64,000 nt of DNA, taken from NCBI GenBank assembly GCA_041570195.1, contig JBFFWQ010000011.1, positions 1 through 64,000 on the forward strand, read 5' to 3'. The DNA comes from UBA11865 sp041570195. GTDB lineage: Bacteria; Chloroflexota; Anaerolineae; Promineifilales; Promineifilaceae. The notes below the pieces were generated by a model, which did not search any database, was not told the origin of the DNA, and saw only the letters and a program-made list of their open reading frames with translations. Shown piece after piece: positions 37,661 to 46,542 of the stretch (positions are counted from its first letter, which is position 1; the number at the start of each line of letters is the position of its first letter). A program made the translations under genes and the position numbers.

Positions 37661-37697
37661 ACCACAGAGGGCTATCCAGATAGTGTTACCATTCCCT

Positions 37698-38756
37698 TCA
37701 ACTAGCCTCCGGTTCAGCCTCTGACTCGTCGACTACTTCCTCTTTCAGGCCCTTGTCCGTCTCCGTGTGACCAGGTAGCTTCCTTTCCTGCACCGGCTCA
37801 CCCATTTCCTCTTGGTCATCATCTTGCTCCAGCAGGGTCTTGTTGACCGCCACCGTGTATTCGGCCGGCGTGATTTTCGAACCGTAGCGCGTCGCGTACA
37901 TGTATGTGAACTCCGCCCCATACATGAAGATCTGCGACGAGTAATAGAACCACAGCAACAATACGATCAACGAGCCAGCCGCCCCGGCAAAACTACTGGT
38001 GTAAAAGCGAAAGTATATGCTAAGAACCACCGTGCCGACGCCAAACAGCAAGGAGGTAAAAGCCGCGCCGACAAATACATCTCGCCAGGTGATCTCTACG
38101 TCTGGCAATATGCGATAGAACGCGGCGAATAGCAAGGTAGTGATACAGAACAGCAAGATGGACTGGCTTAACTGCAAGACACGAAAATCCGGTAATATAT
38201 CCAGCGTTTCGGGCACTAATGAGGTGATCACCGGTACAAAGATAGAAACGGCCGCATTGGCCAATAGGTAAAGAACGAGCAGCGCACCGGCAATGAAGAC
38301 GATGAGAAAGGCCAACGCTCTGCGCCTGGCTTCCATGACGATGCCGCCTTTAGCGATCGGCCGGACACCCCAAATCGTATTAAGAGCTTCGTGAAGGTAG
38401 TTGAATATATTGGAAGCGCCCCACAGCGTAATCACCAGGCCGACGATCGAGATGAGAGGCAACGACGAACTCATAGCGGTGCTCTCGGACGTGTCCTCAA
38501 CCAGGCTCAGGATAAAATCGGCCATTTCCGGGCCAAGAATGTCGGCGAGCAGGTCACCCAACTCGCCGCCGATGCCGATTTCCACCACGAACCTTTCAGC
38601 CAGCGCACCCAGGACTCCGGTCAGGACAAATAGCAATGGCGCCAGCGAAAACAGCGTATAGTAGGACAGAGCGGCCGCCATGCGCATGGCCCGATCCTCA
38701 AGCCACTTCTGGTAGGTATCGACGAAAAACGTCGCGAAGCTCTTCACTCTCGCCAT
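37698..38756 (-). CDS. YihY/BrkB family inner membrane protein
   Basis: 352 aa with six long hydrophobic helices. The family pattern RMAAALSYYTLFSLAPLLFV at the N-terminus and FAGAAGSLIVLLLWFYYSSQ near the end match the YihY/BrkB (formerly ribonuclease BN) group. The last 60 residues are acidic and low-complexity. Transport or envelope roles are proposed for the family; the exact function is unknown. Confidence 0.9.
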   Translation of the reverse strand: MARVKSFATFFVDTYQKWLEDRAMRMAAALSYYTLFSLAPLLFVLTGVLGALAERFVVEIGIGGELGDLLADILGPEMADFILSLVEDTSESTAMSSSLPLISIVGLVITLWGASNIFNYLHEALNTIWGVRPIAKGGIVMEARRRALAFLIVFIAGALLVLYLLANAAVSIFVPVITSLVPETLDILPDFRVLQLSQSILLFCITTLLFAAFYRILPDVEITWRDVFVGAAFTSLLFGVGTVVLSIYFRFYTSSFAGAAGSLIVLLLWFYYSSQIFMYGAEFTYMYATRYGSKITPAEYTVAVNKTLLEQDDDQEEMGEPVQERKLPGHTETDKGLKEEVVDESEAEPEAS

Positions 38757-38834
38757 GTCAGGCCCAGTATAACATAAGCGCAGGCGCGCTACAGCCTACC
38801 TGCCACCTGCCTCATTCCCCCAGCTGCCCGCCAC

Positions 38835-39989
38835 TTACTCCAATGCCTGCAACAAATCGGCGATCAAATCTTCCGGATTCTCGATTCCAACTGATAAGCG
38901 CACGAGTCCTGGGTCAATCGCCAGCGGCGATTCTGCCACCGAAGCGTGGGTCATTGGCGCCGGCAATTCGATAAGCGATTCGACGCCGCCCAAAGACTCG
39001 GCAAGGGTGAACAATTTCGTTCGCGTGGCAATGGCCCGGGCAGCTTCCTCGCCGTCATGGAGCAGGAAGCAAACCATGCCGCCAAACTCCTTCATTTGTT
39101 TACGAGCCAGCCCGTGTTGTGGATGATCTTCCAACCCTGGGTAAATGACGCTCTTGACTGCCGGGTGCTCGACGAGAAAGTCGGCCACTTGCCCGGCGTT
39201 GCGGCTATGGGCTGCCATGCGAAGAGCCAGGGTCTTGATACCACGTAGCGTTAGGAAACAGTCCATTGGTCCGGGAATAGCGCCGACGGCATTTTGCAGG
39301 AATTTCAATTCCTCGTAGGCGGCCGGATCGTTGAGCACAATCACCCCGCCCACCACGTCGGAATGGCCGCCCAGATACTTGGTCGTACTGTGAACGACGA
39401 AATCAGCCCCTAGGGTTAACGGCTGCTGCAAGGCAGGCGAAGCGAAGGTATTGTCTACACCTAGCCAGGCCCCAGCCTCTTTGGCGATGGCCGCAACCCG
39501 GCGGATATCGATCAATTGTAACGTTGGATTGGTCGGCGTCTCCAACCAGATGAGTTTCGTATTGGATCGTACGGCCGCGGCGAAAGCTTCGGCGTTGGCG
39601 GCATGCACAAAGGTAAATTCAATGCCATACCCAGAGAGGATCTTGTCGAACAGCCGAAATACGCCGCCGTAGACGTCGTCGCCACAAATGACGTGCTGAC
39701 CCGGTTTGATAAGGCGCAGCAAGGTGTCGATGGCCGCCATACCTGAGGCGAAAGCCAGGGCATACTGACCTCTTTCGAGGATCGCCATCGCCTGCTGCAG
39801 AGCCGTGCGGGTTGGGTTGTCTGTCCGTGAGTACTCATAACCCTTGTGACGGCCGACGTCATCCTGGGCATAGGTTGACGTCTGGTAGATAGGCGTCATG
39901 ACCGCGCCGCTTGTTGGATCAGGTTCTATGCCCGCATGAACAGCTTGGGTTTCAATATGATAATCTCGAGAGTCATCGCCCTTGGTCAT
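38835..39989 (-). CDS. metB: Cystathionine gamma-synthase/lyase family PLP enzyme
   Basis: 384 aa, normal for the Cys/Met metabolism PLP family. The PLP lysine is K204 in VVHSTTKYLGGHSD. Substrate and cofactor residues are seen in EYSRTDNPTR, YGGVFRL and WLETPTNPTL. It may make cystathionine from an acylated homoserine or cleave it. Sequence alone does not separate MetB from CTH-type lyase. It is a single gene with no sulfur-pathway neighbours. Confidence 0.88.
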   Translation of the reverse strand: MTKGDDSRDYHIETQAVHAGIEPDPTSGAVMTPIYQTSTYAQDDVGRHKGYEYSRTDNPTRTALQQAMAILERGQYALAFASGMAAIDTLLRLIKPGQHVICGDDVYGGVFRLFDKILSGYGIEFTFVHAANAEAFAAAVRSNTKLIWLETPTNPTLQLIDIRRVAAIAKEAGAWLGVDNTFASPALQQPLTLGADFVVHSTTKYLGGHSDVVGGVIVLNDPAAYEELKFLQNAVGAIPGPMDCFLTLRGIKTLALRMAAHSRNAGQVADFLVEHPAVKSVIYPGLEDHPQHGLARKQMKEFGGMVCFLLHDGEEAARAIATRTKLFTLAESLGGVESLIELPAPMTHASVAESPLAIDPGLVRLSVGIENPEDLIADLLQALE

Positions 39990-40086
39990 ACACTTCAGCC
40001 TTGAGTATGTGCGGCTATAGGCAAACAGCCCAATTTGCTATTGGGCTGCCGGCAATAGCTGTGATCCAGCACGCTTATTTGATGGG

Positions 40087-40501
40087 TTACGACTTGGCCG
40101 CCGGCCCGTAATACTGCGCCTCGCCAAAACGCAAATACGGCACAAACAAGAATGTAAACAAGATCAGTCCAATCGCGAATCCGATCCCACGATCAAAGGA
40201 CTTGGCCAGGTCGATGTTCATGATAATCCAGATGACCAGGCCGACGCCGGGAATGAAGTACTAGGATGATCCACCAGCCCGGGCGGCCGACTATCTTGCA
40301 GAACCCAGATATTGTAAATCGGGATGATGGCTTTTTATCCGGCCTCGCCAGCCTTAACAAAGACCTGTCACCATCCCACAACGTAAGCTACGAACAATAG
40401 CAGACCAATGCAGGAGAAAGTTAGCGAGTATATGCCGAAAAGAAATCAAGAAAGTCTTGCTGGGCCAGCAACGGTACACTGAAATCGGCGATCAGAAACA
40501 C
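40087..40501 (-). pseudogene. Decayed DUF5684-like small membrane protein gene
   Basis: A ribosome site (AGGAGG, 40508-40513) precedes a GTG at 40501 and a readable N-terminus ending FLDFFSAYTR. Past a frameshift the frame reads GIYSLTFSCIGLLLFVAYVV, meets a stop, then QVFVKAGEAG, another stop, then KAIIPIYNIWVLQ. A second frameshift gives KIVGRPGWWIIL, and a third gives YFIPGVGLVIWIIMNIDLAK and a C-terminus ending FGEAQYYGPAAKS. The pieces line up with the DUF5684 family pattern (GWKAIIPIYN, a GRPGWW helix, a DLAKSFG helix). At least three frameshifts and two stops in about 410 bases make this a dead gene. Confidence 0.75.
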
Positions 40502-40719
40502 TCTGTTCCTCCTTGTCGGATAGGCGGCTCAATGCCAGATCGCGCCGTCTACCAATGTCGAAGTTTATCACGAGCGGAAAAAAAGCGTCAATCGGGCAAA
40601 CAGTCAGGCTGCGGATACGCCCCGACCGTGCAGCCAGCCGATACGTGGCGGCCAACAGACGCGCCCCCCAATCTGGACAGAATCAGCCAAACGAGTTATT
40701 CGTTGGTCGGAATGTGCTC

Positions 40720-43700
40720 ATGACCACGAATGTCGAGACGGCAGAGGGAACGGTAGACAACGGCCTAGTCGGCCTGGCGCCGCTCGCGGCCGGTGCTTTG
40801 GTGGCCACCCTTTCTTTTGTCGGCGGCCTGTCGGCCGGCCGCATCCTGTATGAGTGGCTATTTCCAGCGCTACTATGGTTGGGCAGGCCATTACCTGGCC
40901 TGATGGTCGCGGCAGGAATAGCGCTGCTAGGCTGGTTCTTTTGGCGGTGGCTCGCCCGATCTCTGGCGCAGCGCAGATCTGAGCAGCCTCCAGACATTCA
41001 AAAGGAGTCCGTTTGGACGGCACTGATTCCCTTTTTGCCCCTTATTCTTAACCTCGCTTATCTCTTCGACCCGGCCGTTCATCTTCAGCGCAGTCGCCTT
41101 CTCTTCCTGGCTAGCCTGTGGCTGGCGGCCGTCTTTCTGGCCAGGTTGCTCAGCCAGCCGGCTACCTGGCGCTGGCTGGCCTATATCCTGATCATCGGCT
41201 TCCTGTTGCCGGTTTACCTGGCTACGATGGGTCAAACGGTAGGTACGGCCGATACCTTCGAGTTCCAGGTGATCGTACCCCAACTAGGCATCGTTCATCC
41301 CACCGGCTATCCGCTGTACTTGCTATTGGCCAAGCCCTTCACCTGGCTGCCGCTGAATGAGGTCGCCTGGCGCGTGAATCTGGCCACGCTGCTCTTCGGC
41401 CTGGCCGCCGTCTGCTTGTTGTATACCGTTGGTCGGCGCTTGCTTGGCTGGAGCATTCCAGCCCTGTTGGCCGCGGTCACCTTTGGCCTGGCGCCCACCT
41501 TCTGGAGCCAGTCTATCAATGCCGAAGTCTACTCCTTGCACGCCCTGATCGTAGCCACTGTCTTGCTGCTCATGCGCGAGATTGGCAACTGGAGGTTAGT
41601 GTTTAGTGGGCAGTGGGCAGTAGGCAGTGATCGCTGGACGCAAAACGGCGGCAGCTATGTACTAACTACCAACCACCAACCACTGACTACGGATGGTCAA
41701 TCACGTGCACGTCATCCCTTCTATTTCACAGTGCTGCTGGCTCTCACGCTTGGGCTCGGCTTGGCCAATCATTTGACAACGGTCATATTGTTGCCGGCCG
41801 CCGCGCTGGCGGTTTTCTTTGCCTGGCGGGCCGGCCGGTTCCGAGAGGCGCCATTTTCCGGTTTCTGGTCAGTCATCGCCATCGTTGGGGCACTCTGTTT
41901 ACCATTGTTGCTGTATACCTATTTGCCCATTCGCTGGGCGGCAGTAAATGGTGAACCAATGGGACTGGAGCGCTTCGTCGACTGGGTGATCGGCGGCCGT
42001 TTCCAGGGAGCGTTGCAGCTCAACGCCTGGCTCAGGGACAGCGCCCGCTACCAGATTGTCGGCCGGCTGATGCTAGACGAATGGCCGGTCGCCTGGGGTC
42101 TGCTACTCATCGTGGTAGGGTCAATATTCCTCTTCTTCCGCCAATGGCGCTACGCCCTAATCCTGGCCATCACCTGGATAGGCTACAGCTTCTACGCCCT
42201 CAACTACTATGTCCCCGATCTGGCCGTGTTTCTCATTCCCGCTTATCTGATCATGACCTTGTTCTGGGCCGCTGGCCTGGTGGCCATCATGGCCTCCATC
42301 CCACGGCTGATACCGACTGCCGGGACATACTTCGTTGCCTTGCTACAGGCGCTAGTCGTCCTAATCGCGCTTACTCCGGCCTTTTTGATGGCCGTTGGAC
42401 AAACATGGCCGGCCGTCGACAGTTCCCGCGATGACGGCCGCTCCAATTGGGCTAGAAACGTGCTAGATCTACCCATCCCATCCGGGGCGGCCATCCTAGC
42501 CGACAGCGACAAGTTTCCGCCTTTATACTACCTGCAACAAGCTGAGGGAAAACGACCAGACCTGGACATCGTCGTCCTGCCCGACGAGGGCGCCTACCGG
42601 GCTGAGGTAGAGGCCCGGACAGCAGCCGGACAGCCGGTCTATCTGGCCCGCTTCTTGCCGGGACTCGAAAGCATATACCATCTGCGCTCCCTCGGACCGT
42701 TGACCGAAGTTGGTCTCACCCCGGCCACGCCGGCGCCGGCCGGGGAAGAGCTTCCAGACGTCTCGTTCGGTGCCATTCAGCTCCTTGATTATCAATTGGC
42801 GCTGTCGTCGCCCTTCGTCGAGGGTGAATCGGCGATTACTCTATTCTGGCAGGCAACTGAGCCCCTGAATGACCAACTGCATGTTTACATGCGCTGGGCC
42901 GGAGAATCATTCGTTGGCCCATCCAGGAGCCAACATCCGGCCGGCAACACTTATCCAACCGTGGCCTGGCAAGTCGGCGAGGTGGTTCCTGATTATCACG
43001 AGTTACCCCGACCGCTTCTCGCCGGATCGGAACGGGTTGCCCTGCAAGCAGCCCTGGCGGCGCCCTTTACGCCGGCCGAAGAGCTGGACTGGCAAACGAT
43101 CACGACAGTCGATTGGCAAGCGAGCGAACCGGCGCTCATAATCGACCCGCTGCGCATGCAATTGGGGCCGCTCGATCTTGACGGAGCGGCCATGGTTGAG
43201 CCAGCCCGCAGCGAGGGATCAACAAAGGTACAGCTCACCGGTTACGCCAACACCCCGGATTCACTGTTAATGGCAATCGTACCGGCCGGCAGCGATCCAG
43301 GGGGCGCCGACTGGCAGCTGGTGAACCCGGTCATCATCCCAGGCGATCCTGCCCAATCGGGCAACAGGCATCGTCTAAGCTGGACCGGTCGCTTTGATGC
43401 TGGGCTGCCAGTTGGCAGCTACGACATCTTGGCCGCTCATGGCGCCCAACCCGCATCATGCGGTTGGTTGGCCCGGCGGACGGACAACTGCGTCATTGGC
43501 CAGGTCGATCTGAGCAACTTTGCCCTACCGGCCGGTGCTGCTAATTTCGGAGATAAGATCGCCTTGCTCGCGGTCGATGTACCAGACAGGGCATTGCGGC
43601 CAGCCGGAGAACTACCGCTCACACTGTCCTGGCAGGCGCTGGCTCCCATGAGCGAGAATTACACCGTATTCGTCCAGGTGCTGGATGCCAGTGATCGGAT

Positions 43701-43941
43701 TGTGGGTCAGGTGGACGCCTGGCCTTTGCAGGGCACCTATCCAACCGGGCAGTGGACGGCCGGCGAGATTATCGAAGATCCCTACCTGGTGCGGCTTGCA
43801 GAAGAGCTACCGCCGGGACAATACAAGCTGTACGTTGGCTGGTATTTGCTGGAGACGCTACGCCGGCTTCCGGTCGTTAATAACGATGGTCAGGCTGTCG
43901 ACGACAAAGTGATCATCCCTGGGCTCACAATGCCCGAGTAG
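40720..43941 (+). CDS. DUF2723 membrane glycosyltransferase-like protein with long C-terminal beta domain
   Basis: About 1073 aa from ATG at 40720, just before the first membrane helix; the frame is open back to 40513 but that part is polar and lacks a good start. About 11 helices occupy residues 20-570. The DUF2723 signature is GTADTFEFQ...GIVHPTGYPLYLLLAKPFTWLP, with an acidic residue on the outer loop as in protein O-mannosyltransferases. Residues 600-1073 are extracellular, with repeated beta-rich segments resembling carbohydrate-binding or Ig-like domains. Residues about 292-324 come from an inserted repeat. The sugar donor is unknown. Confidence 0.83.
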   Translation: MTTNVETAEGTVDNGLVGLAPLAAGALVATLSFVGGLSAGRILYEWLFPALLWLGRPLPGLMVAAGIALLGWFFWRWLARSLAQRRSEQPPDIQKESVWTALIPFLPLILNLAYLFDPAVHLQRSRLLFLASLWLAAVFLARLLSQPATWRWLAYILIIGFLLPVYLATMGQTVGTADTFEFQVIVPQLGIVHPTGYPLYLLLAKPFTWLPLNEVAWRVNLATLLFGLAAVCLLYTVGRRLLGWSIPALLAAVTFGLAPTFWSQSINAEVYSLHALIVATVLLLMREIGNWRLVFSGQWAVGSDRWTQNGGSYVLTTNHQPLTTDGQSRARHPFYFTVLLALTLGLGLANHLTTVILLPAAALAVFFAWRAGRFREAPFSGFWSVIAIVGALCLPLLLYTYLPIRWAAVNGEPMGLERFVDWVIGGRFQGALQLNAWLRDSARYQIVGRLMLDEWPVAWGLLLIVVGSIFLFFRQWRYALILAITWIGYSFYALNYYVPDLAVFLIPAYLIMTLFWAAGLVAIMASIPRLIPTAGTYFVALLQALVVLIALTPAFLMAVGQTWPAVDSSRDDGRSNWARNVLDLPIPSGAAILADSDKFPPLYYLQQAEGKRPDLDIVVLPDEGAYRAEVEARTAAGQPVYLARFLPGLESIYHLRSLGPLTEVGLTPATPAPAGEELPDVSFGAIQLLDYQLALSSPFVEGESAITLFWQATEPLNDQLHVYMRWAGESFVGPSRSQHPAGNTYPTVAWQVGEVVPDYHELPRPLLAGSERVALQAALAAPFTPAEELDWQTITTVDWQASEPALIIDPLRMQLGPLDLDGAAMVEPARSEGSTKVQLTGYANTPDSLLMAIVPAGSDPGGADWQLVNPVIIPGDPAQSGNRHRLSWTGRFDAGLPVGSYDILAAHGAQPASCGWLARRTDNCVIGQVDLSNFALPAGAANFGDKIALLAVDVPDRALRPAGELPLTLSWQALAPMSENYTVFVQVLDASDRIVGQVDAWPLQGTYPTGQWTAGEIIEDPYLVRLAEELPPGQYKLYVGWYLLETLRRLPVVNNDGQAVDDKVIIPGLTMPE
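41594..41690. repeat. Low-complexity palindromic repeat inserted in frame in the DUF2723 gene
   Basis: The left arm (41594 to about 41630) is a run of TTAGTG and CAGTGGG units; the right arm (about 41658-41690) is a run of CTAACTACC and CAACCAC units, roughly the reverse complement. The arms are typical of short repeats found between genes, but here they are translated between two membrane helices as a polar loop. Confidence 0.6.
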
Positions 43942-43959
43942 ACATGGTCAGCTTGCGTG

Positions 43960-44850
43960 TCATGGGCCCGCACCAATCTCAGTAGCATCCCTGGTCGGCC
44001 GAACCTCCAAATCCTGCCGCCTGACACGCTTCATCGAGCCTGGGCTGCTCTGACGGCCATCCCCGCTACGAGCCGCGGTAACAGTCCGTGGCTTGAAGCT
44101 CATCTCCTCTAATGAATGCATGTACGGTGACTCGCCAATCTTCTCAAGTTGCGCCTTGCCCAATTCAAAGCGATAACGATTTATGATCGGATTCGGCACA
44201 TGATGGACCCATGAATTAGCCGGGCTGGATGGGTGCAGGAAGTTGGCAAAAATCACATCAGGAAGCACATCATCGGTGACGATTGCTGCCGCCTGGGCCT
44301 TGCCCTTACCGACTCGGATGAGGCCATGTTTGTCCAGAGCCGTGAAGGCGGCATCAGTGCCTTTTACCCGGCTCCAGCTGCCGGTCTGCACCAAGATGTT
44401 GTCGTTCCACATCCGCACCTCGTCGCTGCTCTCAATGATGCCATGGGTTCCGAGCTCGCGTAGTAATTCGCGTGCTATTTTGCCTATCTGCCGCGCTCGC
44501 CGGACAAGCACGAAATAGTCGCGATGGTCGCCGCGGATCGAGTGGTTTCCCCCTACATTGACCACGCTGGAATCGAAATCAGGCAAAATGACTACATGAT
44601 GCGGCCGGCCATCCACGCTAACAGTAACGTGTTGATTTGGGCTGATCCAAGGTGTCAACGTTCCACCCGGAAGATCGCTGCCCAAGGCATTTTCGTAGGC
44701 GCCCGGCCCGCCGTTCTGTGAGTCTGTGGGCCAAGTGCACGCCTTGTAGCCGCAGGCCATGATACATTAGTCACAAGCCGTCGTATGGACATTGGCATCC
44801 GGTGGCGGTAGAGGTACGTTGTCCTGGGGTACATGATTATCGTCTGCCAT
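43960..44850 (-). pseudogene. aioA: AioA-like (arsenite oxidase large subunit) gene with stop and large internal deletion
   Basis: Starts at ATG 44850. The first 27 codons end in HTTACD; then TAA (44767-44769) replaces what should be a Tyr codon, and the same frame continues CIMACGYKACTWP, giving the AioA-type C-x2-C-x3-C iron-sulfur motif. About 75 residues later, after VVNVGGNHSIRG, the frame jumps into a C-terminal cofactor-binding domain (VRMWNDNILVQTGSWSR...PIINRYRFELGKAQLEKIGE). Arsenite oxidase large subunits are about 820-1000 aa; under 300 codons remain, so most of the molybdopterin body is deleted. Identification is by motif and domain order, not by search. Confidence 0.7.
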
Positions 44851-44943
44851 ATACTTGTTCACTCCTGGACACCAAGAGTCTGGAACCGGACGATCGGCAC
44901 TCCTTAATTTGCCCATCACCAATCCCCGATCCCTGATCCCTAT

Positions 44944-45561
44944 TCATGCGTTCGGATCCACTTGATTGTCGTAGTAGCCGAAGATCAAACCCATAACATC
45001 GGTAGCAGCAATTTCATCGCCATCGGTTTCCAAAATAATCTGCGCTGAGCCTTGAGTAGAATGACCGTTCACCACTATGCCATGCCAGGTCCGCTCACAG
45101 GTTGACCGGTGCAGCGGGCACGGCCTGCCATACCTATGTTGCCGTGGAACTGATCGACCGGGGGACTGCCCTGATGGGGTCAGAAAGTATTGAACCCCAC
45201 TACATCGTCCCCCCGGTTCAAGGCCGCCGGCCGGTTCTCCAAGTTAAATGAGGATGTTGGCCGATAATGGGTGATCCCATGGGTACTTGAAACTCACGGG
45301 GACGCCAGGCGTCAGCTCACTCAAGCGACCGATCACCTGTCGTGGATAATCTACCCGTTGCGCTCGAAACACAGTCGGCGCGCCGACTTTGCGCAGGTAA
45401 ACCGGTAATGTCAGGGTCACAACGGTGGTGCCGCCTAATTGCAGAAACCTGCGACGGTAAACGATACCGGCCGTGGGGTCACACTCTTTATCCGTCATCC
45501 AATATATTCCTATCGCTGTCCAAGGCACATATGGAGGTAGTTCTGGCGCGTCAGCAGTGAT
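44944..45561 (-). pseudogene. aioB: AioB-like Rieske subunit gene, disrupted
   Basis: The frame reads PPYVPWTAIGIYW, a twin-arginine-like signal YRRRFLQLGGTTVV, and VIGRLSELTPGVPVSFKYP. It meets TAA at 45244-45246 where LGEPAGG should continue. The first Rieske motif (C-T-H-x-G) survives only as a shifted frame with TGA at the Cys position. The frame returns for the second motif CPLHRST, then NGHSTQGSAQIILETDGDEI and MGLIFGYYDN to the stop at 44944. At the 5' end it is fused to the tail of the preceding peroxidase pseudogene at about 45561. Confidence 0.7.
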
Positions 45562-46542
45562 CTTGTCGCCATCTAGCCTGGTTACATAGTACAATCCAAG
45601 GTCAACCGTAACCATGTCATAAATCTCTTCACTGACCCCCCTTAGCCCATTGTTCGTAACGAAAGGTGATCTGGTTCAAGGAGTCGTCTTCGAAGCTGGA
45701 TATGTCGGTACGCCTGTGTTGTGGAAGGAATTGTCGCTGATTAGCGCTCCGTTGTGACAGGCGATGCAGTTAGCTTTGCCGGTGAATAGTTCGTAGCCTC
45801 TCCTGGCCTCCTCGGAAATCACGATCTCATCTCCGGCCAAAAAGGCATCAAACGGAACGATCTGAGAGACGATTGTGCGTTCATAAGTGGCCATGGCCGT
45901 GAGCGCGTCGCTGAACAATGGATACTCGGTGCCAAAAACCCCTTTGAACCGGCGGGCATAATCGGGAATTTGAGCCAATCGCTCCTCAACCAGACCCGAA
46001 TCCAGGTTGTCCGCTACGGCTCCGCCCCAGGCGCCTTTGTTCTGTTTTTCAGTGCTGGTTTTGCCGCCATCCCATTTCAGCGAAGTGTCGTAAGCAAAGT
46101 TGATGATGGTACTGGCATTGTGCCAATGGGTAAAGCCAGGATAGCCAAGAGAAATCGGCGCGGCGATGCCCCAACTACCGTCGCAAGAGTTACACTATAG
46201 GCTGGTATCTGCCGACATGCGCCCATCAAAATACAGCATCTCGCCTAACTCGGCCTTTTCCAGTGAATACGGACTATCGGGAGGAAAAGAGACCTGTGGC
46301 AGCACAGCTAATGGCGGATATTCCACGACCACCTCTTCTTCGACTGATTGCTCGGACGGCGATGCGGGTGTCGCCTCAACTTCTGCCATGCTGTCCTGCG
46401 GTCGCGTCAGGACGTAATACAATAGAGCGCCAGTAACAAGGCCTGTGACGGCTAGAATCCCGGCGAATACGGCTTTACCCCGAAGTGTTACCGGCTTCTC
46501 TGCCCAAGCCACGTTTTCTTGACCGTTACTTCGTTCACTCAT
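45562..46542 (-). pseudogene. MauG-type di-haem peroxidase gene 2, disrupted and truncated
   Basis: Starts at ATG 46542, overlapping the preceding pseudogene stop (ATGA). An N-terminal membrane helix and an acidic linker lead to ELGEMLYFDGRMSADTSL, then TAG (46192-46194) in frame. The first haem site follows as CNSCD, lacking the His of C-x2-C-H. The second site, CIACH, is intact. Near 45690 a frameshift is needed to read LNQITFRYEQWAKG, after which DLGLYYVTRLDGDK joins the AioB-like sequence. The last part of the peroxidase is missing. Confidence 0.75.

Noticed and set aside
40513..40719. N-terminal extension of the DUF2723 protein
   Set aside because: The frame is open but polar, Arg-rich and lacks a good start; it overlaps the promoter side of the decayed minus-strand gene.
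43960..44760. 266-codon frame as an intact small gene
   Set aside because: The iron-sulfur motif begins upstream of its ATG, across a single in-frame TAA, so the true gene is longer and broken.
45244..45615. Open frame as a stand-alone hypothetical gene
   Set aside because: Its halves belong to two different decayed genes, and both neighbours continue the same families across stops.
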